Assembly (NCBI RefSeq): GCF_013201035.1
Contig: NZ_CP053707.1
Span: 3,534,001 to 3,598,000 of the forward strand
DNA from: Arthrobacter sp. NEB 688
Lineage (GTDB): Bacteria; Actinomycetota; Actinomycetes; Actinomycetales; Dermatophilaceae
Direction of reading: 5' to 3'
Length of the DNA: 64,000 bases
Below, piece by piece: positions 34,215 through 43,499 of the stretch (position 1 is the stretch's first letter; every line of letters starts with the position of its first letter). The position numbers and the translations under genes are program-made. Under the pieces are notes generated by a model. That model was given only the letters and a program-made list of their open reading frames with translations. It did not search any database and was not told where the DNA came from.

Positions 34215-35303
34215 GTGACGGTGGCGCGCGCGTTCCCCTTCGTCCTGCACGTCGACCTCGACCAGTTCATCGCCGCCGTCGAGGTCCTGCGCCACCCGGA
34301 GCTCGCCGGCCGCGAGGTGGTCGTCGGCGGCCGGGGCGACCCGACCGAGCGGGCCGTCGTCTCCACCGCCTCCTACCCCGCGCGCGAGCGGGGCGTGCGC
34401 TCCGGGATGCCGCTGCGCGTCGCCGCCCGCAAGGCCCCGGACGCGGTCTTCCTGCCGGTCGACGGGCCGCACTACCTCGCCGCCTCCGAGGAGGTCTTCG
34501 CCGCCGTGCGCGACCTCGGGCTCGTCGTCGAGGTGCTCGGGTGGGACGAGGGCTTCGTCGGCGGCGACACCGACGACCCCGAGGCGCTCGCGCGCAGCAT
34601 CCAGGCGGCGGTGCTCGAACGGACGGCGCTGCACTGCTCGGTCGGCATCGGCGACACCCGGGTGCGCGCGAAGATCGCGACCGACTTCGGCAAGCCGCAG
34701 GGCGTCTTCCGGCTGACGGCCGCGAACTGGGTCGAGGTGATGGGCCACCGCCCGACCGCCGACCTCTGGGGTGTCGGCGCGCGCGTCTCGGCCCGGTTGG
34801 CGGCGCACGGCATCCGGAGGGTCGACGAGCTCGCCGCCGCCGACCCGGCCGTCCTCGTCGGCGAGTTCGGGCCGCGGATGGGCGCCTGGTACGGCTCGCT
34901 CGGGCGCGGCGAGGGGTCGGCCGAGGTCGACGACACCCCGTGGGTGGCCCGCGGGCACAGCCGGGAGACGACCTACCAGTCCAACCTCGTCACGGCCGAC
35001 GAGGTGCGCTCCGCCGTGGCCGTGCTCACCGACCAGGTGCTCGAGGACGTCGAACGCGAGAGGCGGCCCGTCGTCCGCATCGGGCTGAAGATCCGGTATG
35101 CCCCGTTCTTCACGGTCAACCGCAGCCGCAAGCTGCCCGAGACCACGTCCGAGGCGGGGCCGGTGCACGCGGCGGTGCAGGCGCTGCTGGCCGACCACCT
35201 CCAGGAGGGGCGGGAGGTTCGGCTGCTCGGCGTGCGCGCGGAGATGACGATGCCCGACGAGGTCGACGACGTCGAGCGCACCCCCGTCCGCGGCCGCGTC
35301 TGA
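34215..35303 (+). CDS. DinB2-like Y-family DNA polymerase
   Basis: The 362-residue Y-family polymerase has first metal motif HVDLDQFIAAVE (Asp14, Asp16), a fingers segment YPARERGVRSGMP, the second acidic motif GWDEGF in place of the common S-x-D-E-A, and the little-finger and thumb blocks SVGIGDTRVRAKIATDFGKP. The residue at the sugar steric gate (Phe or Tyr in most Y-family enzymes) is Ile19. Mycobacterial DinB2 has Leu there and incorporates ribonucleotides, so this enzyme probably belongs to that lineage. GTG 34215 is used. A repeat array starts 19 bases after the stop. Confidence 0.88.
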   Translation: MTVARAFPFVLHVDLDQFIAAVEVLRHPELAGREVVVGGRGDPTERAVVSTASYPARERGVRSGMPLRVAARKAPDAVFLPVDGPHYLAASEEVFAAVRDLGLVVEVLGWDEGFVGGDTDDPEALARSIQAAVLERTALHCSVGIGDTRVRAKIATDFGKPQGVFRLTAANWVEVMGHRPTADLWGVGARVSARLAAHGIRRVDELAAADPAVLVGEFGPRMGAWYGSLGRGEGSAEVDDTPWVARGHSRETTYQSNLVTADEVRSAVAVLTDQVLEDVERERRPVVRIGLKIRYAPFFTVNRSRKLPETTSEAGPVHAAVQALLADHLQEGREVRLLGVRAEMTMPDEVDDVERTPVRGRV

Positions 35304-35321
35304 CCCTCCGACCGCGACGAG

Positions 35322-35590
35322 CCCGCACGTGCCGGGTTATCGCTGTCGGCTCGCGACACCGACCGCGGAAACCCCGCACGTGCCGGGTCATCGACGTCAG
35401 CCGGCCCATCGACCACGAAAAGCCCGCACGTGCTGGGTTATCGACGTCAGCCGGCGGCCCGACCGCGAACAGCCCGCACGTGCTGGGTTATCGCTGTCAG
35501 CCGGCCCCATCGACCACGAAAAGCCCGCACGTGCTGGGTTATCGACGTCAGCCGGCGGCCCGACCGCGACAAGCCCGCACGTGCCGGGTC
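35322..35590. repeat. Six-copy 50-bp tandem repeat array with GCACGTGC palindrome
   Basis: The core CCCGCACGTGCYGGGT begins at 35322, 35373, 35423, 35473, 35524 and 35574, a period of 50-51 bases. Each core contains the palindrome GCACGTGC inside a wider imperfect inverted repeat. The spacers begin with TTATCGACGTCAGCCGGC or a close variant and then alternate between two types (CATCGACCACGAAAA and GGCCCGACCGCGAAC), giving a roughly 101-base higher-order repeat. It is non-coding and lies between the dinB stop and the small gene at 35732. Confidence 0.85.
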
Positions 35591-35618
35591 GGCTGACCGG
35601 GCCGGGAGCTTCCGGACC

Positions 35619-35707
35619 GTCACGGTGACGGCGCGGAAGATCGTCCCGGACGGGGATGCATCCGCGTCACGGGCGAACAACTGCGTCGTCACGGTGACGG
35701 CGCGGAA
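35619..35707. repeat. Pair of 20-bp direct repeats containing a palindrome
   Basis: GTCACGGTGACGGCGCGGAA occurs exactly at 35619-35638 and 35688-35707. Each copy, with its preceding C, contains the perfect inverted repeat CGTCAC-G-GTGACG. The second copy lies just past the stop of the gene at 35732-35935, which is read on the minus strand. Confidence 0.75.
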
Positions 35708-35731
35708 CCTCGGGCCCGCGGTGCGCGGCGT

Positions 35732-35935
35732 TCAGTTGCCGTGCGAGGGCTCGGTGCCGTCGTCGCCCGGCACCCAGGCGTTGGGGCCGGCCGGTCCCTC
35801 CTGGACCTCGCCCGACTCGCCGTCCGGCTGCCCGTGGACCGACTGGTCGTCGCTGATCGGCGTCCCCGCGTCCTCGGCGGCCATCCGCTGCACCTCGGAC
35901 ACCTGGCCGTCGGTCTGCTCGTCGTCTCGTCCCAT
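35732..35935 (-). CDS. Small acidic hydrophilic protein, unknown
   Basis: The 67-residue product is rich in Asp, Glu, Gln and Gly, has no hydrophobic core, and is probably disordered. It starts at ATG 35935 without a strong ribosome site. It stands alone between the repeats and the divergent gene at 36007. It is reported because the frame has a natural hydrophilic composition unlike the Arg/Pro-rich shadow frames around it. A real but uncharacterised small protein is likely, not certain. Confidence 0.45.
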   Translation of the reverse strand: MGRDDEQTDGQVSEVQRMAAEDAGTPISDDQSVHGQPDGESGEVQEGPAGPNAWVPGDDGTEPSHGN

Positions 35936-36006
35936 GCCCCGACGCTAACCGCACCCGACCCGCGGCAGGCGCCGAGGCCCCCGACGACCGCGATAGGTTG
36001 GACAGC

Positions 36007-36867
36007 ATGTCGACGTCGCCGGAGCCGCTGCGCGCCCTCGTCGACGACGCAGCGGTCTTCCCGCCCGGCAACAGCCCTCTGCCCGAGGCGGTCTCGGCGC
36101 ACGCACGGCACCGCGCCTCCGCGTACGGGGGATGCGTCGGGCCGCTCCTCGTCCCCGCCTCCTCGGCCGACGCGCTGCTCGCGGTGCTCGACGCCGGCGG
36201 GTGGACCGGCAGGGGCCCGCTCGACCTCGGCGTCGTCGCCCGCCCCGGCACCGACCCGGCCGTGCTGCGCGAGGGGCTCGCGGTCCTCGCGGCCGACCCG
36301 CGCGTCGACGTGCGCGGCGCCGAGCTCGGATGGACCGCCGGGTGGCGCCGCCTCGACCTCCCCGGCGACCTCCCGCTCGCCCTGGAGGTGCCCCGCGAGC
36401 GTGCAGCTCAGGACGAGGCCCTGGCCGACGTCCGGGCCGCCGTGGCCGAGGGCGACGCGGTCGTCGCGAAGTTCCGCACCGGCCCGACCCCCACGTGGCC
36501 CTGGCCGCCCGAGGACGAGCTGGCCGCCTTCCTCGTCGCCGCCACGACCGCCCGGGTCCCGTTCAAGCTGACCGGCGGCCTGCACCACGCCGTGCGCGGC
36601 ACGTACGCGGTCGACGGCGTCGACGAGGAGAACCACGGCGTCCTCGACGTCCTCGTGGCCACCGCCGCCGCGCTCGAGGGCGCACCGGCGCCGGAGGTCG
36701 CGGCCCTGCTGGCCGTCCGGGACGCCCGCGCCCTCGCCGACCTCGTCCTCGCCTGGCCCGACGCCACGACCCGCCGCGTCCGCGCCGCGTTCACCGCCTA
36801 CGGGTGCTGCACCGTCACCGACCCCCTGACCGAGCTGGCCGACCTCGGCCTGCCGACCTCCGCCTGA
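36007..36867 (+). CDS. Unknown protein co-transcribed with fumarylacetoacetase
   Basis: The 286-residue soluble protein has no signal peptide. Alternating hydrophobic strands and helices end with the segments KFRTGP, PFKLTGGLHHAVRG and CCTVTDP, which gives a TIM-barrel-like appearance with a possible active-site KLTGGLHH. I do not recognise the family. The gene precedes fumarylacetoacetase by 20 bases on the same strand, so a link to homogentisate breakdown is plausible from context only. ATG 36007 is used, with a TTG three codons before as an alternative. Confidence 0.65.
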   Translation: MSTSPEPLRALVDDAAVFPPGNSPLPEAVSAHARHRASAYGGCVGPLLVPASSADALLAVLDAGGWTGRGPLDLGVVARPGTDPAVLREGLAVLAADPRVDVRGAELGWTAGWRRLDLPGDLPLALEVPRERAAQDEALADVRAAVAEGDAVVAKFRTGPTPTWPWPPEDELAAFLVAATTARVPFKLTGGLHHAVRGTYAVDGVDEENHGVLDVLVATAAALEGAPAPEVAALLAVRDARALADLVLAWPDATTRRVRAAFTAYGCCTVTDPLTELADLGLPTSA

Positions 36868-36887
36868 GCGACCCGGAAGGACCCGCC

Positions 36888-38108
36888 ATGACCTGGTTCG
36901 ACCTGCCCGCCGACCACCCCTTCGGCCTGCACAACCTCCCCTACGGCGTCTTCTCGCAGGACGGCGGCGAGCGCCGGGTCGGCGTGCGCGTCGGCGACCA
37001 CGTCCTCGACCTCGCGGCCTGCGCCGAGCGCGCCGGGATGGAGTCCGCCGCCGTCTGGCGCGGTGGCTCGCTCGACGCCTTCCTCGCCGAGGGACGACCG
37101 GCCTGGACCGCGGCCCGCGAGTGGCTCGTCGACCACCTGTCGAACGACGAGTACCGCGACTGCGTCGAGCCCAACCTCGTTCCCGTGGAACAGGTCACGA
37201 TGCACCTGCCGTTCTCGGTCGCCGACTACGTCGACTTCTACGCGAGCGAGCACCACGCGAGCAACGTCGGCCGGATCTTCCGCCCCGACTCCGAGCCGCT
37301 CACCCCCAACTGGAAGCACCTGCCCATCGGCTACCACGGCCGCGCCGGCACGGTCGTCGTCTCCGGCACCGACGTCGTGCGCCCGACGGGGCAGCGCAAG
37401 CCCCCGACCGCCGACGCGCCGACCTTCGGCCCGAGCGTCCGCCTCGACATCGAGGCCGAGCTGGGCTTCGTCGTCGGCGGCTCGACCGCGCTCGGCGAGC
37501 GCGTCGACCTCGCGGACGCCGACGAGCACCTCTTCGGCGTCGTCCTCCTCAACGACTGGTCGGCCCGCGACCTCCAGGCGTGGGAGTACGTGCCGCTCGG
37601 GCCCTTCCTCGGCAAGTCGTTCGCGACGAGCATCAGCCCGTGGGTCGTGACGACCGACGCGCTGAGGGCCGCCCGCGTGCCCCTGCCCGGCCAGGACCCG
37701 GAGCCGCTCCCCTACCTGCGTGGCTCGGGCGAGGGCCCCGGCACGGCATGGGGGCTGGACGTGCACGTCGAGGTCGAGTGGAACGGCACGGTCGTCTCCC
37801 GCCCCGAGTACCGCGACATGTACTGGTCGCCCGCCCAGATGCTCGCCCACCTCAGCGTCAACGGAGCCGCGGTCCGGCCCGGTGACCTCTTCGGCTCGGG
37901 CACGATCAGCGGCACCGCGAAGGACACCCGCGGCAGCTTCCTCGAGCTGTCGTGGAGCGGTCAGGAGCCCGTCCGCCTCGCCGACGGCAGCGAGCGCACC
38001 TTCCTCGAGGACGGCGACACGGTGACGCTGCGGGCGACCGCTCCCGGCGCCGACGGCGCGGTCATCGGGTTCGGCGAGTGCACCGGGACGGTGCGCGCCG
38101 CCCGCTGA
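36888..38108 (+). CDS. Fumarylacetoacetase
   Basis: The 406-residue hydrolase of the FAH superfamily splits fumarylacetoacetate to fumarate and acetoacetate, the last step of homogentisate breakdown. It has the N-terminal domain of the full-length enzyme, DYVDFYASEHHASNVG with the catalytic His, metal ligands in IEAELGFVVG and LLNDWSARDLQAWEY, and GSGTISGT near the end. ATG 36888 has GGAAGGA upstream. Homogentisate dioxygenase (hmgA) and the first enzyme hppD are in the same window. Confidence 0.93.
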   Translation: MTWFDLPADHPFGLHNLPYGVFSQDGGERRVGVRVGDHVLDLAACAERAGMESAAVWRGGSLDAFLAEGRPAWTAAREWLVDHLSNDEYRDCVEPNLVPVEQVTMHLPFSVADYVDFYASEHHASNVGRIFRPDSEPLTPNWKHLPIGYHGRAGTVVVSGTDVVRPTGQRKPPTADAPTFGPSVRLDIEAELGFVVGGSTALGERVDLADADEHLFGVVLLNDWSARDLQAWEYVPLGPFLGKSFATSISPWVVTTDALRAARVPLPGQDPEPLPYLRGSGEGPGTAWGLDVHVEVEWNGTVVSRPEYRDMYWSPAQMLAHLSVNGAAVRPGDLFGSGTISGTAKDTRGSFLELSWSGQEPVRLADGSERTFLEDGDTVTLRATAPGADGAVIGFGECTGTVRAAR

Positions 38109-38129
38109 CCGGAGGGCCGACCGGGAGGG

Positions 38130-38978
38130 TCAGCGCTTGCGCAGGACGACGACGGTGTCGGCGACCTTGTCGTGCAGCGCCTGCCGGCGCGGGTCGCGCA
38201 GCAGCCAGCCCGGGTCGACGACCGAGAGGACGACCCCGGCGACGTTGAGCAGCGGGTTGAGCTGAAGCAGGTCGCTCACGACACCGATGGACTGGCGGCG
38301 CAGCGCGACCACCACGCCGATCCGGGCCCGTCCGGCCGTCGGCCGGACGATCGTGCCGAGCAGCATCTTGCCCGGGGTGGCCGAGCGCCAGACGAGGAAC
38401 AGGGTCGAGTAGACGAGCCCGACAGCGATCTGGATCAGCCCGATCGGCAGCGCGACCTGGGCGAAGGCCTCGAGCGGCACGGTGAAGTCCGGGTTCTCCC
38501 CGCGCGCCGCGGCGTCGAGGCCCGCGCGCACGGCGTCGAGGTAGGGACCGAGGAACGGCAGCGACGCGACCCCGGCGAGCAGGCCGGTGACCAGCCAGTC
38601 GACGAGCCAGGCCAGCAGGCGCCGCCACCACTCGGCGACGACGTCGCCGTCGGGCATCCGCAGGGCGCGGTCGGCGGGGGCCTGCTGCCAGTGCGGGTGC
38701 TGCGCCGAGGGCTGGCCCCACGGCTGCTGCTGCGGGGACCCGCCCCAGGGGGCGCCCGGTCCGGTCTGGTTGCCGGTGGGCCCGGCGGGGCCGGTCGCGT
38801 TGGTCGGCGCGCCGGGAGCAGTGGCGGGCGGCACGGTGTCGGCCGTCGTCGGTGCGGGAGCCGGGGGCTGCGGGTGGCGCGGCGTCGTGTGGCTGCTCCA
38901 CACGATGCCGTCGAAGTAGCGCAGGCGAGCCGCGTCGTCGGGGTCCTCGTACCAGCCGGGGGCGCTCGGCGTCGTCAT
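38130..38978 (-). CDS. RDD-family membrane protein with DUF2510 domain
   Basis: The 282-residue protein begins with a DUF2510 motif (APGWYEDPDDAARLRYFDG-type with two Trp), then a long Pro/Gln/Gly-rich linker, then an RDD domain of about 140 residues starting WWRRLLAWLVDWLV with three or four helices and a GKMLLGTIV segment. RDD proteins are membrane proteins of varied or unknown function. It is convergent with fumarylacetoacetase and divergent from the permease gene. Confidence 0.85.
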   Translation of the reverse strand: MTTPSAPGWYEDPDDAARLRYFDGIVWSSHTTPRHPQPPAPAPTTADTVPPATAPGAPTNATGPAGPTGNQTGPGAPWGGSPQQQPWGQPSAQHPHWQQAPADRALRMPDGDVVAEWWRRLLAWLVDWLVTGLLAGVASLPFLGPYLDAVRAGLDAAARGENPDFTVPLEAFAQVALPIGLIQIAVGLVYSTLFLVWRSATPGKMLLGTIVRPTAGRARIGVVVALRRQSIGVVSDLLQLNPLLNVAGVVLSVVDPGWLLRDPRRQALHDKVADTVVVLRKR

Positions 38979-39130
38979 GCGCCCAAGGATCGCACGCGCG
39001 CCCGGACGCCCCGGCGCGCGGCCCCCGGGCCGGCAGGGCGGCAGCGGGCGGGAGGGGTCGCCCCGGACGAGCACCCAGCCCGCGTGGACCGTCCGCACCA
39101 CCGCTCCCCCGCCGGTCGTAGGGTCGCCGG

Positions 39131-40632
39131 ATGAGCGACGACCACTCCGTGCTGCGCACCAAGCCCGTCGAGGACGTCCTGGCCCAGGCCGGCGGCCCGG
39201 ACGGCGAGGGCGGTGACGGCGCCCACGGCCCCGGCCGGCTGACCCGCACCCTCGGCCCCTTCAGCCTCATGGGCTTCGGCATCGGCATCGTCATCGGCAC
39301 CGGGATCTTCACCCTCACCGGGATCGAGGCGAAGAACCACGCCGGCCCGGGTGTCGTCATCTCCTTCGTCATCGCCGGGGCCGTGAGCCTGCTGGCGGCC
39401 CTGTGCTACTCCGAGCTCGCCTCCGCCGTCCCGACGGCCGGCTCGGCCTACACGTACGCCTACGCGACGATCGGCGAGGTCTTCGCGTGGATCATCGGCT
39501 GGGACCTCATCCTCGAGTTCGCCCTCGGCGCAGCCGTGGTCGCGCGCGGGTGGTCCGGTACACGCAGGAGCTCTTCGACCTCCCCACCTCGATCTTCGGG
39601 GAGGAGTCGGTGGTCAACCTCGGCGCGGTCGCCATCGTCCTGCTGCTCGGCGTGGTCGCCGTCGTCGGCATCCGCGAGAGCGCGCGCGTGACGAACTCGC
39701 TCGTCATCGTCAAGGTCGCGGTCTGCGTCTTCGTCATCGTCGCCGGCGCGTTCTACGTCAAGGCCGCCAACCTCACGCCGTTCATCCCGCCGGCGCAGCC
39801 GGTGAAGGAGGGCACGTCGGGCCTCAAGCAGCCGGTGAGCCAGGCCCTGTTCGGCATCGAGCCGACGGCCTTCGGTTTCGCCGGTGTGCTCACCGCGGCA
39901 GCCGTGGTCTTCTTCGCGTACACCGGCTTCGAGGCGGTGGCCAACCTCGGCGAGGAGACGAAGAAGCCGAGCCGCGACCTCCCGCTCGGACTGCTCGGGA
40001 CCCTCGGCATCTGCACGCTGCTCTACGTCGGCGTCTCGTTCGTCATCACCGGGATGGTGCCCTACTCGCAGCTCAACGTCGGCGCCCCGATCGCGAGCGC
40101 CTTCGACGCCGTCGGCGCCGGCTGGGCCGCGATCCTCGTCTCCATCGCCGCGGTGGCGGGCCTGACGTCGGTCATCCTCGTCGACATCGTCGCCATGGGC
40201 CGGATCGGCTTCTCGATGGGCCGTGACGGCCTCATCCCCCGCTCGGTCGCCGAGGTGCACCCGAAGTGGGGCACCCCCTGGAAGATCACGATCATGACGA
40301 TCGTGCTCGTCGCGGTGCTCGCCGGGTTCATCCCGCTGACCGCGCTCGCCGACCTCGTGTCGATCGGGACGCTCTTCGCCTTCGTCGTCGTCTCGATCGC
40401 CGTGCCCGTCCTGCGGCGCACCAAGCCCGACCTCCCCCGCCCCTTCCGCACCCCGTTCTCGCCCGTCGTGCCGGCGCTCTCCGCGCTCGCCTGCGTCTAC
40501 CTCATGACCAACCTCTCGGTCGAGACCTGGCTGCGCTTCGCGGTGTGGATGGTGCTCGGGTTCCTCGTGTACTTCTTCTACGGCCGCCGGCACGCGCGGC
40601 TCAACACCCGCACCGACGCCTCCTCGGCCTGA
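39131..40632 (+). pseudogene. APC-family amino acid permease, frameshifted
   Basis: The gene encodes an amino acid permease of the APC superfamily (about 500 residues, 12 helices) but is split across two frames. Frame one carries the N-terminus (GFGIGIVIGTGIFTLTG, ELASAVPTAGSAYTYAY) up to VVARGWSG near 39558. The rest, from YTQELFDLP through FFAYTGFEAVANLGEE to the end, is in the frame one base earlier. Adding one base at about 39557-39559 (TCC GG- TAC) restores the expected GWSGY. Either the gene is freshly inactivated or the base was lost in sequencing. Its position between fumarylacetoacetase and hppD would suit aromatic amino-acid uptake (inference). Confidence 0.85.
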
Positions 40633-40639
40633 GGGGCGA

Positions 40640-40661
40640 CCCCGGGCCGTTGACCCCGGGG
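40640..40661 (+). terminator. Hairpin after the permease gene
   Basis: A 7-bp GC stem (CCCCGGG with CCCGGGG) and an 8-base loop starts eight bases past the stop codon. Confidence 0.4.
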
Positions 40662-40684
40662 GCCACCCGGCGGACCATCGGGTG

Positions 40685-41518
40685 ATGGCGACCCGGCTCG
40701 GCACCCACCTCATGGCCCTGCACTCCCAGCTGCTGTGGGAGCCGGTCGAGCGGCGGGTGCGGGCCACCCTCGACGGCGCCACCGACCTCGACACCCTCGA
40801 CGCGGCGCTCGTCTGGGAGCCCCGCCGGGTCGTACCGATGTACGCCGTCCCGCCCGGGGACCTCGCGGGTGTGCTCGAGCCACGCCCACCGGCCCCGGCA
40901 CCGTCCGTCCTCCCGCCGGTGCTCGGCCCCGTGAACTTCGGCCTCCACACGACCCCCGGCCGTTCCTTCGACCTCGTCGTCGCGGGAGCCCGGGTGCCGG
41001 ACAGCGCCTTCGCGCCGGACGACCCCGACCTCGGCGGCCGGGTCGTGGTCGAGTGGGCGCCGTTCGACTGGCTCGAGGAGGCCACGCCGGTCGTCGGCCA
41101 CCCGCACGACCCGTTCAAGCGGCTCGACCTGCTCGCCGCCGACCGCCACGTCGTCGTGTCCGTCGACGGTGTGGTCCTCGCGGACACCCACCACCCCGTG
41201 GCCCTCCACGAGACGCTCGTCCCGACGCGGTGGTACCTCCCGCCGGAGGACGTCCGCCTCGACCTGCTCGCCCCGAGCACCTCGACGACGACGTGCGCCT
41301 ACAAGGGGCACGCCCGGTACTGGTCGCTGCCGTCCCGCGACGGGCGCCCGGCGGTCGAGGACCTGGCCTGGTCCTACCCCGACCCGCTGCCGGAGGCGGC
41401 GGCCGTGCGCGACCACGTCTGCTTCTACGCCGAGCGCACCGACCTCGTCGTGGACGGGTCACCCGTCCCCCGGCCGGTGACGCCGTGGTCCTCCCCCGCG
41501 GAGCACGAACGCTCCTGA
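40685..41518 (+). CDS. DUF427 domain protein
   Basis: The 277-residue protein carries a C-terminal DUF427 domain (VVVSVDGVVLADTHHPVALHETLVPTRWYLP in pieces, then STSTTTCAYKGHARYWSL and VCFYAERTDLVVDG). A first half includes a partial repeat of the same fold (VVVEWAPFDWLEE). The function is unknown. ATG 40685 is used, with a GTG just before as alternative. It ends in a hairpin shared with hppD. Confidence 0.85.
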   Translation: MATRLGTHLMALHSQLLWEPVERRVRATLDGATDLDTLDAALVWEPRRVVPMYAVPPGDLAGVLEPRPPAPAPSVLPPVLGPVNFGLHTTPGRSFDLVVAGARVPDSAFAPDDPDLGGRVVVEWAPFDWLEEATPVVGHPHDPFKRLDLLAADRHVVVSVDGVVLADTHHPVALHETLVPTRWYLPPEDVRLDLLAPSTSTTTCAYKGHARYWSLPSRDGRPAVEDLAWSYPDPLPEAAAVRDHVCFYAERTDLVVDGSPVPRPVTPWSSPAEHERS

Positions 41519-41524
41519 CGCGGC

Positions 41525-41559
41525 GACGCCGCCGGACCCCCTCGGAATCCGGCGGCGTC
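41525..41559. terminator. Bidirectional terminator between DUF427 gene and hppD
   Basis: A perfect 12-bp stem (arms 41525-41536 and 41548-41559) with an 11-base loop lies between convergent stops at 41518 and 41581. Confidence 0.7.
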
Positions 41560-41580
41560 GAGCGTGCCCCAGCGCGTGCG

Positions 41581-43421
<1,841 letters not shown>

Positions 43422-43426
43422 GCAGG

Positions 43427-43460
43427 ACACGCCGTGCCCGAGGGAACGGGCACGGCGTGT
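43427..43460. terminator. Terminator between Lrp-type gene and 5'-nucleotidase gene
   Basis: A perfect 14-bp stem (ACACGCCGTGCCCG and its complement, loop AGGGAA) followed by TCTGTT starts five bases past the regulator stop. Confidence 0.8.
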
Positions 43461-43499
43461 TCTGTTCGGTCGACGGGTCGGGGCCCGGCGGGGTGGGGC

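Noticed and set aside
35322-35590. Repeat array read as a CRISPR
   Set aside because: The spacers are not unique but alternate between two types, the core is imperfect, and no cas genes are present.
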